This document shows positions 18,132-27,448 of a stretch of 64,000 bases of DNA, piece after piece. Made by a program: the position numbers and the translations under genes. Position 1 is the first letter of the stretch, and every line of letters starts with the position of its first letter. Under the pieces are notes generated by a model. It saw only the letters and a program-made list of their open reading frames with translations, was not told where the DNA came from and searched no databases. Origin of the DNA: Arthrobacter ramosus (GTDB taxonomy: Bacteria; Actinomycetota; Actinomycetes; Actinomycetales; Micrococcaceae); contig NZ_BAAAWN010000001.1 in NCBI RefSeq assembly GCF_039535095.1, positions 2,294,001 through 2,358,000 on the forward strand, written 5' to 3'.

Positions 18132-19454
18132 ATGTTCACCGTGGCGGTAACAGGTCTCAACTCCGTCCAGCACATCGTCGTCTTGATGCTTGAAAACCGA
18201 TCGTTCGATCACATGCTCGGATACCTCTACGCCGATTCCGCCAATGTATCTCCCGTGGGGGACCCGTTCGAGGGCCTTACCGGCACGGAGTCCTGCCCCG
18301 GCTCCGATGGCAGTCCGGTTGAGGTCTATCAGCTGACTCCCTCGACCCCCGACGTCTATTTCATGCCGGGCGCCGACCCCGGAGAGGGGTACCAGGCAAC
18401 GAACGAGCAGCTCCATGGCAGCGCCGGCGCGCCGAAAGTGGGGACAATTCCCTCCATGACCGGTTTTGTGACCAACTATGCCGGCGCCATCAAAGACAAC
18501 CGAGCCAAGGGCTGGCATGTGGTGCCGGGAACAACCGAGCACATGATCATGGGCTGCTTCACCCCTCAGACACTGCCCGTGTTGTCGGCGATGGCGAAGG
18601 GATTCGCCGTGTGCGACGCCTGGTTCGCGTCAGCTCCCACCATGACGATGCCCAATCGGGCCTTCGCCTGCGCCGGCACCAGCCAGGGCAACTTGGATGA
18701 CAAGGCCAAGCGGTTCACCGTGCCGAGCATCTTCGGGCACTTGGGCAACCACGGCATCCCCTGGAAGATCTACGGCGAAACCAAGCAGCCCCTGACGAAA
18801 CTCGACTTCGACGACACCCGGCACGCTCCGGCGTCGAACATTGGCCTGTTCACGGACTTCCAAGCCGACGCGGCAGCCGGGAAGCTCCCCGCATACGCTT
18901 TCCTTGAGCCGTCCTGGTCCTCGACGGGCAACAGCGAACACCCCAACTACAACGTCGCTCTCGGTGAGCAGTTCCTGCTCGAGGTCTATCGCGCCGTCCG
19001 CGATGGGCCGGCCTGGGACTCCACCCTGCTCATCATCACGTATGACGAACACGGGGGATGCTACGACCACGTCGCGCCGCCTTGGGACGCGACGCCGCCG
19101 GACGACACCCCGGGGGAATTCGGTTTCGATTTCACCCGTTTCGGGCTCCGGGTACCAACGGTACTGATCAGTCCGCTCACCCCCGCCGGCACCGTGTTTC
19201 GAGCTTCCGGTTCTGTCCCGCTCGATCACACGAGCATCCTTGCCACCATCGAACATCGTTGGAATCTGCCGGCACTCACCCGCCGTGATGCAGTGGCGCC
19301 CGACGTCGGCGGTGCCTTGAGCCTCGCCGTCCCCCGGACCGACGACCCCCTCGCGGGGGTTCAGGCACCTACTCCCCCGCCGACCACACGGGCGTTGGCG
19401 GAACAGCCGTCCCACCTGGAGCAATTGCGCGACGAGCTCCTAGCGCAAGCGTAG
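18132..19454 (+). CDS. Phospholipase C/acid phosphatase-type phosphoesterase
   Basis: The 440-residue protein belongs to the phosphoesterase family of nonspecific phospholipase C and AcpA-like phosphatases. VVLMLENRSFDHMLGYL carries the metal-binding glutamate and asparagine, MTMPNRAFACAG is a conserved mid segment, and ITYDEHGGCYDHV with SVPLDHTS supplies the remaining metal ligands. No signal peptide is visible, unlike most phospholipases C, so it may be intracellular or exported another way. The ATG at 18132 touches a GAAGGGG site; the GTG at 18141 (nine bases from that site) may be the real start, giving 437 residues. Confidence 0.85.
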   Translation: MFTVAVTGLNSVQHIVVLMLENRSFDHMLGYLYADSANVSPVGDPFEGLTGTESCPGSDGSPVEVYQLTPSTPDVYFMPGADPGEGYQATNEQLHGSAGAPKVGTIPSMTGFVTNYAGAIKDNRAKGWHVVPGTTEHMIMGCFTPQTLPVLSAMAKGFAVCDAWFASAPTMTMPNRAFACAGTSQGNLDDKAKRFTVPSIFGHLGNHGIPWKIYGETKQPLTKLDFDDTRHAPASNIGLFTDFQADAAAGKLPAYAFLEPSWSSTGNSEHPNYNVALGEQFLLEVYRAVRDGPAWDSTLLIITYDEHGGCYDHVAPPWDATPPDDTPGEFGFDFTRFGLRVPTVLISPLTPAGTVFRASGSVPLDHTSILATIEHRWNLPALTRRDAVAPDVGGALSLAVPRTDDPLAGVQAPTPPPTTRALAEQPSHLEQLRDELLAQA

Positions 19455-19500
19455 GATCGGGTGCAAGCTTAGGACCGGGCTTTGGCTGCGTGAGTCCTGT

Positions 19501-20616
19501 TCAGGCCACGGTTCCTTCGGCGGGGCCGATACCAGCTTGCGCCACGTCTCCGCGCCCGGTCCACGTCTTGATGGCAGTCCACGCGACGGCGGCCGTCGGT
19601 ACGGCCAGCAAGGCGCCGATAATGCCTGCGAGCATCGTGCCGACGGCCAAGGCCAGCAAAATGGCCAGTCCATGAATGCTCAGGACCTTGCCCATCAAAA
19701 CGGATTGAAGGAAATGGTGCTCAAGCTGGTTGGCTGCGACGAGGACAGCGAGGACGATGAGGGACGTCACCGGACCGTTCGAGATCAGGGCGACACCCAC
19801 AGCCAGGGTGCCGGCCGCAGTGGAACCAATGATGGGAATGAACCCGCCGATAAAGACAAAAACACCAAGGGGCAGGGCTAGAGGGACACCGAGGATGGCG
19901 AGCATTGTCCCTATGATGACGCCGTTCACTGCTGCGATGAGAGCAGTGCCCCGAACATAGCCCCCCAGAACGGTGGCGCTTCGTTCCGCAGCCAGGTGGG
20001 CCTTCGCTCGGTGGGCCGCCGGAAGGAATCCGAAGAGGAAGTTCCTGATCTTCTCGCCGTCCTTGAGGAAGAAGAACAAGATCACCACCATAAGAACCAA
20101 GCCAGCCAGGATTTCACCGACCGTACGGGCGCCGGTCAGCGCTTCGGCACCGAAGCTACTGCTCGTGAAGAAGCGCTGGATGGAATCGGCCACGGAGCGG
20201 AGTTGCTCGTCGCTGACTTTGAAGGGTCCGTTGTTCAGGAATTGGTGCAATTGGTCTATGCCGGCGGTGAATTTCACGGCAAGCTCCTTGGATTGCGCCC
20301 TGATAAGAAAGACGATTCCGGTGATGACTCCGCCGAAGACTGCAAGGATCCCCACGAACGACGCTGCGACAGCGAGGGCCCGCGGCCACCGGTGAGCAGT
20401 CAGCCAACGCACAAGGGGCGAGATCGCCGAGGCAAGAATGAGCGCGATCGTGACCGGGATCATGACCAGAGGCACGCTAGTCATCGCCCACAAAATCACC
20501 GACGCCAGAGTGATGACCAGGAGCATCTGCCCTGAACGGATCCCGGCGCGGCCCAGGCCGTCGGACCAGATCGCTGACATCGTGGGCTTGTTCGGCGAAT
20601 TGTTGCTTTCAGTCAT
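19501..20616 (-). CDS. AI-2E family transporter
   Basis: The 371-residue protein has about eight hydrophobic helices and the family layout: two amino-terminal helical pairs, a soluble segment (residues about 110-170) and a carboxy-terminal helical block with FIGGFIPIIGSTAAG and ANQLEHHFLQSVLMGK. Members export autoinducer-2-like or other small solutes or ions; the substrate here is unknown. GGAAGGAA precedes the ATG at 20616. The downstream 46 bases to the convergent phosphoesterase gene hold no clear hairpin. Confidence 0.9.
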   Translation of the reverse strand: MTESNNSPNKPTMSAIWSDGLGRAGIRSGQMLLVITLASVILWAMTSVPLVMIPVTIALILASAISPLVRWLTAHRWPRALAVAASFVGILAVFGGVITGIVFLIRAQSKELAVKFTAGIDQLHQFLNNGPFKVSDEQLRSVADSIQRFFTSSSFGAEALTGARTVGEILAGLVLMVVILFFFLKDGEKIRNFLFGFLPAAHRAKAHLAAERSATVLGGYVRGTALIAAVNGVIIGTMLAILGVPLALPLGVFVFIGGFIPIIGSTAAGTLAVGVALISNGPVTSLIVLAVLVAANQLEHHFLQSVLMGKVLSIHGLAILLALAVGTMLAGIIGALLAVPTAAVAWTAIKTWTGRGDVAQAGIGPAEGTVA

Positions 20617-20682
20617 TGGGTTCCTTCCTGGTCCTGTTTCCGGCAGTGAATGCCCCGCCGAGGTGCATAAAGACGTGGTGCA

Positions 20683-21135
20683 TTAAGAACGGTCTGAGCC
20701 CTTGCCCACAGGTGTAGCGATCCTGACGTTCCCTGCGGCTGCAAGCACCTGCAGTTCCCGGAGGATCTCCAGTTGCTGACTGTTGATGGCCATGAGCAGA
20801 TCGATCTCCTCTTTGGATTTCACGTTGGTGTCATGATCGTGCCGGGACATCACCGCGGCAATCGCATCCTGACGCTTGGCGGCGATGAGAAGGATGGCTC
20901 CCTGCAGCCCTGCCAGCATCGAGAGGAAGAGATTCAACAAAATGTACGGATACGGATCCCAGGCGTTGTTCGCCAACGCCCAGCTGTTGATGGCTGCCCA
21001 GAGGATCATGAACCCGACAAAGCCGCCGACGAATGGCCAACTGCCCATCCCGTTCCGCATGACATCCGCGGCGCGTTGACCCTTCGTCAGTGATTCCTTG
21101 TGGTTTTCGTGCCAGGTCGTTCCCGTATCGCTCAT
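20683..21135 (-). CDS. DUF1003 membrane protein
   Basis: The 150-residue protein has two adjacent membrane helices (WPFVGGFVGFMILWAAINSW and LLNLFLSMLAGLQGAILLIA) and a charged carboxy-terminal helix with the family element RQDAIAAVMSRHD. DUF1003 proteins are common in actinobacteria and have no established function. The ATG at 21135 is preceded by GGGTGGGG; it ends 66 bases before the AI-2E gene start and runs in the same direction, so co-transcription is possible. Confidence 0.82.
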   Translation of the reverse strand: MSDTGTTWHENHKESLTKGQRAADVMRNGMGSWPFVGGFVGFMILWAAINSWALANNAWDPYPYILLNLFLSMLAGLQGAILLIAAKRQDAIAAVMSRHDHDTNVKSKEEIDLLMAINSQQLEILRELQVLAAAGNVRIATPVGKGSDRS

Positions 21136-21184
21136 GCCCCACCCTAACGGCGCACTCCGATGGAGCCGCAATTTTGCCCGACGG

Positions 21185-22354
21185 CTAGCTCGCAACGAGC
21201 GCGGCAGTCCCTGCGTCTGACCTGAGGTACGGTTCGCCGGTGTGCTGGTGATCAACGGGTTCGAGGTGGGTGACGCCCGTTGCATATGCGACGACTCCGG
21301 CGAGACTGCCGGTGCGTTGGTGGGCTTGCCGTTGCCGGGCGGCTCCCGTGCCTTGGCTGAAGATCCTCTGCAATCCCTCCTTGGCGTAGAGTCCGTCCCC
21401 GGTCTCTTCGAGGGCATCGCGGACGTGGGAGTGCAGTGCGGCGAGGACATGCCTTGCGGTGTCGGGCTTGTGCGTTTTCGGGTCGAGCAGCTCTCCGTGC
21501 AGGCCGAACCGGCTAGCCCGCCACGTGGCCTGGCGCAGGACAGCGGCAGAAACCATGTCCGGCCGTTGTCCGGATTTCCATTCCCTGGCGGCAGTGTCCA
21601 CCAAGGCACGCACCAAGGCCGCAATCAGGACGGTATCCCGGGCATCGAGGCAAACATCCGAAACGCGGATCTCGACTGTGGGGTGCCGGGCGGACAGGCG
21701 AGCATCGAAATCCGGGCTCATGACCACCCCCGTTCCCGACAGCTCCGCCACCAAGGAGTGATAAGCCGCGGCAGATCCGAAGACATCGGTGGGACCGGCG
21801 CTGGACCATCGGTTCCAGGCTTGGGTCCGGAAACTGGCGTAACCGCTGTCGGCCCCGTTCCAGAACGGTGAATTCGAGCTAAGTGCAGTCAGCACGGGAA
21901 GCCAGGACCTGATCCGGTCCAGCACTGCGACGCCTTCCTCATCCGAATCAACGGAAACATGGACGTGATACCCGCAGGTCAGCTGCTCTCTGGCAGTCAA
22001 AGCGAACTTTTCCAGGAGTGCGTCGTAGCGCTCGGTGTTTGTTGCATGCGGAGTGACCGCCAGCGGCGACGTCGCGAGGGCGGCAATTCTCGCACCCGCC
22101 TTCCGGGCAAGCGAATCGGCGTAAGAGCGTCCAGCACGTATTTCAGCGGCGAGTGCACCCAGGCTGCTGTGCGGCGAGGTGATGACTTCGACTTGCTCCT
22201 GCTGAAGCTCGATCGCCAACGTCGGGCGGAAAGGAGGAGCTACCCCCTGGGGACCGGCGCTATGAAGGCGCAATACATCGCCAGCGAGAGGCACGGGGCT
22301 GCCGTTGACAGGATCGACGATCAGGAATTCTTCTTCAACACCAAAAGTACGCAC
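21185..22354 (-). CDS. Carboxylate-amine ligase of the YbdK/GCS2 family
   Basis: This 389-residue ATP-grasp-like ligase has the YbdK opening RTFGVEEEFLIVD, the CGYHVHVSVDS motif, AYASFRTQAWNRW-like active-site residues and HPTVEIRVSDVCLDARDT. The family forms gamma-glutamyl-type amide bonds; YbdK has weak glutamate-cysteine ligase activity. Relatives begin with this motif, so I take the GTG at 22354; the frame stays open to 22417. It lies 49 bases before the DUF1003 start on the same strand. Confidence 0.85.
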   Translation of the reverse strand: MRTFGVEEEFLIVDPVNGSPVPLAGDVLRLHSAGPQGVAPPFRPTLAIELQQEQVEVITSPHSSLGALAAEIRAGRSYADSLARKAGARIAALATSPLAVTPHATNTERYDALLEKFALTAREQLTCGYHVHVSVDSDEEGVAVLDRIRSWLPVLTALSSNSPFWNGADSGYASFRTQAWNRWSSAGPTDVFGSAAAYHSLVAELSGTGVVMSPDFDARLSARHPTVEIRVSDVCLDARDTVLIAALVRALVDTAAREWKSGQRPDMVSAAVLRQATWRASRFGLHGELLDPKTHKPDTARHVLAALHSHVRDALEETGDGLYAKEGLQRIFSQGTGAARQRQAHQRTGSLAGVVAYATGVTHLEPVDHQHTGEPYLRSDAGTAALVAS

Positions 22355-22453
22355 TTGCCAAGTGTGGGCCACAAAAAGGCCGCCAGCGACCACAAGTCGC
22401 AGGACCTCTAAAATCAAACGTCTCTTGTCAGTTCCGAGGGGGCGCGATTGCTG

Positions 22454-22657
22454 TCATCTGGCCGGCGTCACGACGTCCTCCAGCATTGACCTGTCGAAGA
22501 AGCGGATCTCGCCCGTTGCCTCGAAAAACACGGGAACTACCGATGTGTTCGCGTCCTTCGAAGTTTCGTAGATCTCCGGCGCACTGCCGTGTTTTCTCGC
22601 TATGGTTCCTACTAACTCGGTGCCGCGAACCCGGACGGTTCGATACTTATAGCTCAT
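22454..22657 (-). CDS. Small hypothetical protein
   Basis: A 67-residue reading frame (MSYKYRTVRVRGTELVGTIA to the end MLEDVVTPAR) has an AGGGG site before its ATG at 22657 and codon use like its neighbours. It contains a short beta-rich-looking core and no membrane segment. I do not recognise the family. It lies between the YbdK-type ligase and the DUF1326 gene on the same strand. Confidence 0.45.
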   Translation of the reverse strand: MSYKYRTVRVRGTELVGTIARKHGSAPEIYETSKDANTSVVPVFFEATGEIRFFDRSMLEDVVTPAR

Positions 22658-22708
22658 GTGGACCCCTATCGTCAGCCACGGCAAACGCTACTCCTGTGAG
22701 GCACAGTC

Positions 22709-22740
22709 GGCCTTCACAGGACCGCGGTCCTGTAAAGGCC
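22709..22740 (-). terminator. Terminator hairpin of the DUF1326 gene
   Basis: A 15-bp inverted repeat with one mismatch and a two-base centre (GGACCGCGGTCC at its core) starts 11 bases past the DUF1326 stop. No T-run follows on the minus strand, but stem length and position are convincing. Confidence 0.6.
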
Positions 22741-22751
22741 AGGAGCGGCAC

Positions 22752-23357
22752 CTAGGCTGACCATGCAAAGGGAGCCGAGAAGGAGTTTTTTCCGGCGTTA
22801 TCCCACGTCATCCCGAACACGTCCACGCGGGCCGTGCTGGACGTGCCGGCCGCCAGGGTGTCCGCCGGGAATCCTATCCCGCTGATTTTCACTCCGAGTC
22901 CCGTGGCATCCAGCGGAGACACGAAGTCCTCCACAACCATGTCGACAGCGCTGCCAATGCGGACCTGGTGCGAACGCCCGTCCTCGGTGTAGGCGATTTC
23001 GAGGGACTCCATTCCCGCCATTTCACCGATCAACGGTGTGAGGCCTTCCATCGGTCCGCCCAGCTGGCCACCGAAGACGGCACCGAGCGCTTCCGCCTGC
23101 TCGGTTGAGGCGGCGGCATCCATCAGGACACCGAGCTTCCATCCCCCGTCGCTCATGAGGGCGGGCGTATCCGCGACGACGCAGACGGTCAGGCCTCCGA
23201 CATCGACACCATTCACCTCACCGGTGTCCACATGAAAGGCCAAGGCCACGTTGCAGCGATCGTTATCCGCCGGCGCGGTCAGCCCTGAAGTGGAACACGG
23301 GCAGACCATGTCGCAATTGCAATTCTCAAAATACGTACCCTCGACGTGCCACGACAT
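22752..23357 (-). CDS. DUF1326 domain protein
   Basis: The 201-residue protein starts with the family motif GTYFENCNCDMVCPCSTSG, four cysteines that could bind metal, and continues with GGLTVCVVADTPALM and QAEALGAVFGGQLGGPM. DUF1326 proteins are often paired with a DUF2182 membrane protein, which is missing here. AAAGGAG precedes the ATG at 23357. It is divergent from the CO dehydrogenase operon with 291 bases between them. The function is unknown; the cysteine cluster suggests metal handling. Confidence 0.85.
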   Translation of the reverse strand: MSWHVEGTYFENCNCDMVCPCSTSGLTAPADNDRCNVALAFHVDTGEVNGVDVGGLTVCVVADTPALMSDGGWKLGVLMDAAASTEQAEALGAVFGGQLGGPMEGLTPLIGEMAGMESLEIAYTEDGRSHQVRIGSAVDMVVEDFVSPLDATGLGVKISGIGFPADTLAAGTSSTARVDVFGMTWDNAGKNSFSAPFAWSA

Positions 23358-23648
23358 CTGGGGCTCCTTTCGGCGAGGCATCCCCAGGAAAAGTCTCCTC
23401 GCGGCCCAGAACAGTGTCAACGCTCTCAGCATCGCTCACGGATCCATGGGTCGTACCTCGATCGGCCACAGCCTATGACGACGGGCGGGACGTCACGAAA
23501 AGGACACCGCTTGGAGAATTCTTTTACAAGTCAAAACGGCCGTGATCTTGCCCCCTTGACCATGTTGACACCCACAATGACCCGGGCAAGACTGATCATA
23601 GGTCCGCGTCCTACGACCTGCAGGACGTCTGGCCCTAAGGGGTGGACA
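23358..23648. promoter_or_regulatory. Divergent region upstream of the CO dehydrogenase operon
   Basis: The region contains TTGACC and TTGACA hexamers at about 23556 and 23565 that could be -35 boxes, and an inverted repeat CGTCCT/AGGACG at 23607-23627, 22 bases before the coxM start. I find no gene here. The assignments are by eye. Confidence 0.3.
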
Positions 23649-24527
23649 ATGCAGATTCCGGCTCCATTTGATTATGAGCGCGCGAGCGACGTCGCAAACG
23701 CGCTGGCCCTCCTCGAACGCCATGGTCCCGAGTCGCGCATCATCGCAGGCGGACACAGTTTGCTGCCGATGATGAAGCTTCGCCTGGCGCGGCCCGAGTG
23801 GCTGATCGACATCAACGACCTGGCGGAACTGGAATTCATCCGCCGGGAAGGTGACCAGTTGCGTGTGGGCGCACTAACCCGCCACACAGCGCTCCTCGAG
23901 TCCACCGACGTCGCCGAGCTCTTTCCGATAATTCGCGACGCCGAGCAGGTGATCGCGGACCCTGTGGTCCGCAACCGCGGCACGATCGGCGGCTCGCTCT
24001 GCCAAGCGGATCCGGCCGAAGACCTGTCTACTGTCTGCGACGTCCTGCGTGCCCAGGCCGTGATCCGCGGGCCCGACGGCGAACGGATCGTCGCCATGTC
24101 CGACTTCCACCGCGGCCCCTACGAGACGGCCGTGGCTCAGAACGAGCTGTTGTACGAAGTCCGCTTTGCGATCCGCCCGCGCTCGGGCAGCGCCTATGAA
24201 AAGGTGGAACGCCGGGTCGGTGACTGGGCAGTCGTCGCGGCCGGGGCCGCCGTCGGGCTTTCTTCGGACGGCACAGTGGAAGAGGCCGCAATCGGGCTGA
24301 CAGCGGTCGGACTGGACGGCACCGTCCCCGAAGCCGAAGCCGTGCTTCGCGGACAGCAGCCGCATGAAGACCTGTTCGTCGAAGCCGGACGCATCGCAGC
24401 CGCCGCCTGCCACCCGGTCGACGACCAGCGTGGACCCATCGACTACAAACGGCATCTGGCCGACGAACTCACCCGCAGGGTCCTGCGCCGTGCTTGTGCA
24501 CGCGCCGCAGGTGCACAGGAAGGCTGA
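23649..24527 (+). CDS. coxM: Aerobic CO dehydrogenase, FAD-binding medium subunit
   Basis: The 292-residue subunit has the FAD-binding motifs of the molybdenum hydroxylase family, AGGHSLLPMMK near residue 36 and RGTIGGSLCQADPAEDL, and the carboxy-terminal CO-dehydrogenase-type fold. It passes electrons from the iron-sulfur subunit to quinone. The ATG at 23649 has AAGGGG upstream. It is the first gene of coxM-coxS-coxL, in the order of known form I operons; the next start lies five bases after its stop. Confidence 0.93.
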   Translation: MQIPAPFDYERASDVANALALLERHGPESRIIAGGHSLLPMMKLRLARPEWLIDINDLAELEFIRREGDQLRVGALTRHTALLESTDVAELFPIIRDAEQVIADPVVRNRGTIGGSLCQADPAEDLSTVCDVLRAQAVIRGPDGERIVAMSDFHRGPYETAVAQNELLYEVRFAIRPRSGSAYEKVERRVGDWAVVAAGAAVGLSSDGTVEEAAIGLTAVGLDGTVPEAEAVLRGQQPHEDLFVEAGRIAAAACHPVDDQRGPIDYKRHLADELTRRVLRRACARAAGAQEG

Positions 24528-24532
24528 AGGCA

Positions 24533-25057
24533 ATGCAGATCAGCATGACGGTCAACGGGGACAGGGTGACCCGGGAGATCGAACCCCGCGTGTTGCTGGT
24601 CCACTTCATCCGCGAAAACCTTGGATTGACCGGCACGCACTGGGGATGCGACACCAGCAACTGCGGAACCTGCGTCGTGTTGATGGACGGCCAGCCGGTG
24701 AAATCGTGCACCGTGCTGGCAGCCATGGCCGATGGACACGACATCCGGACCGTCGAAGGACTCGCCGCCGGCGGCACGCTCGATCCCGTGCAGCAGGGGT
24801 TCATGGAGGAACACGGCCTGCAATGCGGATTCTGCACGCCGGGCATGATGCTCACCGCCAGGGCCCTGTTGGACCGCAACCCGCATCCCGACGACGCCGA
24901 GATCCGCCAAGCCATTTCCGGCCAGATTTGCCGGTGCACCGGTTACGCGACCATTGTCCGCTCGGTGCAATGGGCGGCAGCCCACCCACTCGGCGCGGAC
25001 GCCGGGACGGGCGACGGCGGTGCCGGAGGGACCATCGAAGAAGAGGTGACGGCATGA
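24533..25057 (+). CDS. coxS: Aerobic CO dehydrogenase, [2Fe-2S] small subunit
   Basis: The 174-residue protein carries both clusters of the family. The plant-type cluster is in GCDTSNCGTC with a later cysteine at KSCTVLA. The second cluster has CGFCTPGMML and CRCTGYATI. It relays electrons from the molybdenum site in CoxL to FAD in CoxM. An AGGAAGG stretch precedes the ATG, and the gene ends in an ATGA overlap with coxL. The acidic, glycine-rich tail (about 20 residues) is not part of the fold. Confidence 0.94.
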   Translation: MQISMTVNGDRVTREIEPRVLLVHFIRENLGLTGTHWGCDTSNCGTCVVLMDGQPVKSCTVLAAMADGHDIRTVEGLAAGGTLDPVQQGFMEEHGLQCGFCTPGMMLTARALLDRNPHPDDAEIRQAISGQICRCTGYATIVRSVQWAAAHPLGADAGTGDGGAGGTIEEEVTA

Positions 25058-27447
25058 CCACCGTCCAGGAGCATGCACCCAACCCTGCGGCCGGAGACCC
25101 GGGCCGCCCGATCGGGTTCGGCCGCCTCCAGCGCAAGGAGGACCCGCGGTTCGTCCGCGGCAAGGGCCATTACCTCGACGACATCGTGCTGCCCGGCATG
25201 CTGCATGGAGCCATCCTGCGCGCACCCGTCGCGCATGCCCGGCTGGTTTCAATAGATACCACCGAAGCGTTGGCGCATCCCGGGGTCCTCGCCGTCATCA
25301 CCGGCAAGGACCTGCAGGCTCTCAACCTTGCGTGGGCGCCTACCCTGTCGGCGGACGTCCAGGCAGTGCTCGTCACGGACAAGGTCCGGTTCCAGGGCCA
25401 GGAGGTAGCCTTCGTGGTCGCAGAGGACCGTTACGCCGCGCGCGACGCCCTGGAGCTGATCGATGTCGAATACGACATGTTTCCGCCGGTGATTGATGCG
25501 CGCCGCGCCCTCGACCCCGGCGCGCCGGTCATCCGTGACGATATCGAGGGCCGGACGGACAACCGGATCTTCGATTGGGAGATCGGCGATGCGGCTGAAA
25601 CCGAGGCGGTTTTTGCCAATGCCGACGTCGTCGTGGCCCAAGAGGTCGTGTATCCGCGCGTGCACCCGGCACCCATGGAAACCTGCGGCGCCGTCGCGGA
25701 CTTCGACCCGGTCGACGGCAGGCTGACCCTCTACGAAACAACCCAGGCCCCGCATGCCCACCGGACCCTGTATGCGATAGTCGCCGGCATTCCGGAGCAC
25801 AAGATCCGGATCGTCTCCCCCGATATCGGCGGAGGCTTCGGCAACAAGGTGGGCATCTATCCCGGCTATATTCTGGCCGTCGTCGGCTCGATAGTCACCG
25901 GCAAGCCGGTGAAATGGGTGGAGGACCGCTCGGAAAACCTGATGTCGACGTCGTTCGCCCGCGACTACATCATGCAGGGCGAGATCGCAGCCACCAAGGA
26001 AGGCAAGATCCTGGCAGTCCGGACCAACGTCCTGGCAGACCACGGCGCCTTCAATGCCACCGCACAGCCCACCAAGAACCCGGCCGGTTTCTTCTCCATC
26101 TTCACCGGGAGCTACGACCTGAAGGCGGCCTACTGCAAGGTCACGGGTGTCTACACCAACAAGGCCCCAGGCGGCGTGGCCTATGCTTGTTCCTTCCGGG
26201 TGACGGAAGCGGTCTACCTGGTGGAGCGCATGGTGGACATCCTGGCACGGAAACTGGAGATGGATCCGGCAGAGCTCCGGCTGAAGAATTTCATCAAGCC
26301 GGAACAATTTCCTTACGCCAACAAGACCGGCTGGGTTTACGACTCGGGCAACTACGAGCCTGCCATGCGCTTGTCCATGCAAATGGCCGGCTACGAGGAT
26401 CTCCGGCGCGAGCAACTCGAAAAGCGGGAGCGCGGCGAACTGATGGGCATCGGCGTCTCCTTCTTCACCGAGACCGTCGGCGCCGGACCGCGCAAACACT
26501 TCGACATCGTCGGACTCGGCATGGCCGACGGCGCCGAACTCCGCGTCCATCCCACGGGCAAGGCCGTCGTCAGGATCTCGGTGCAGAGCCAGGGGCAGGG
26601 CCACGAAACCACTTTCGCCCAGATCGTGGCCGAGGAGCTCGGCATCCCGCCGGAGAGCATCGACGTTGTTCACGGCGACACAGACCAAACACCGTTCGGC
26701 CTGGGCACGTACGGCAGCCGGTCGACGCCGGTCAGCGGCGGCGCAGTGGCGCTTGTGGCGCGGAAGGTCCGGGACAAGGCGAGGTTTATTGCCGCGGCGA
26801 TGCTTGAGACCCGGCCCGAGGACCTCGAGTGGGAAAAGGGCCGCTGGTTCGTCAAGGGCGATCCAAGCGCCGGCAAGACGATCGCCGAGATCGCCTTCGG
26901 CGCCCACGGAACCGTGGCCCTTCCGGAGGGCATCGATGGCAACCTCGATGCGGAGGTGACCTATGACCCTCCCAACCTGACGTTCCCGTTCGGCGCCTAT
27001 ATCTGCGTCGTGGACGTCGACGCCGGGACCGGCCACGTCAAGGTCCGGCGCTTCATCGCGGTGGACGACTGCGGAACCCGGATCAACCCGATGATCATCG
27101 AAGGCCAGGTCCACGGCGGGTTGACCGACGGCGTCGGGATGGCGCTCATGGAGATCATCGCGTTCGACGAGGAGGGCAACTGCCTCAGCGGCTCGTTCAT
27201 GGATTACCTCATCCCCACGGCGATGGAAGTCCCGGATTGGGAGACCGGGTTTACCGTCACGCCGTCGCCGCACCACCCCATCGGCGCCAAAGGCATCGGC
27301 GAATCCGCCACGGTCGGCTCCCCGCCGGCCATCGTCAACGCCATCGTGGATGCTTTGACGCCATATGGAGTTACGCACATGGATATGCCGTGCACACCGG
27401 CCCGGGTGTGGGAGGCCATGCAGGGCCGGGCCAGGCCCCCGGTGTGA
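25054..27447 (+). CDS. coxL: Aerobic CO dehydrogenase, large molybdenum-copper subunit (form I)
   Basis: The 797-residue catalytic subunit oxidises CO to CO2 at a Mo-Cu centre. The decisive motif AYACSFR lies at residues 376-382 (bases 26179-26199), with the copper-binding cysteine at 379. This AYxCSFR form marks true form I CO dehydrogenase; form II proteins have AYRGAGR. The molybdopterin segments GGGFGNK and GQGHETTFAQI and the terminal GAKGIGESATVGSP with the catalytic glutamate are present. Length matches the family. The start overlaps the coxS stop. Arthrobacter-type soil bacteria use such enzymes to scavenge trace CO for energy during starvation; that role is inference here. Confidence 0.95.
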   Translation: MTTVQEHAPNPAAGDPGRPIGFGRLQRKEDPRFVRGKGHYLDDIVLPGMLHGAILRAPVAHARLVSIDTTEALAHPGVLAVITGKDLQALNLAWAPTLSADVQAVLVTDKVRFQGQEVAFVVAEDRYAARDALELIDVEYDMFPPVIDARRALDPGAPVIRDDIEGRTDNRIFDWEIGDAAETEAVFANADVVVAQEVVYPRVHPAPMETCGAVADFDPVDGRLTLYETTQAPHAHRTLYAIVAGIPEHKIRIVSPDIGGGFGNKVGIYPGYILAVVGSIVTGKPVKWVEDRSENLMSTSFARDYIMQGEIAATKEGKILAVRTNVLADHGAFNATAQPTKNPAGFFSIFTGSYDLKAAYCKVTGVYTNKAPGGVAYACSFRVTEAVYLVERMVDILARKLEMDPAELRLKNFIKPEQFPYANKTGWVYDSGNYEPAMRLSMQMAGYEDLRREQLEKRERGELMGIGVSFFTETVGAGPRKHFDIVGLGMADGAELRVHPTGKAVVRISVQSQGQGHETTFAQIVAEELGIPPESIDVVHGDTDQTPFGLGTYGSRSTPVSGGAVALVARKVRDKARFIAAAMLETRPEDLEWEKGRWFVKGDPSAGKTIAEIAFGAHGTVALPEGIDGNLDAEVTYDPPNLTFPFGAYICVVDVDAGTGHVKVRRFIAVDDCGTRINPMIIEGQVHGGLTDGVGMALMEIIAFDEEGNCLSGSFMDYLIPTAMEVPDWETGFTVTPSPHHPIGAKGIGESATVGSPPAIVNAIVDALTPYGVTHMDMPCTPARVWEAMQGRARPPV

Positions 27448-27448
27448 C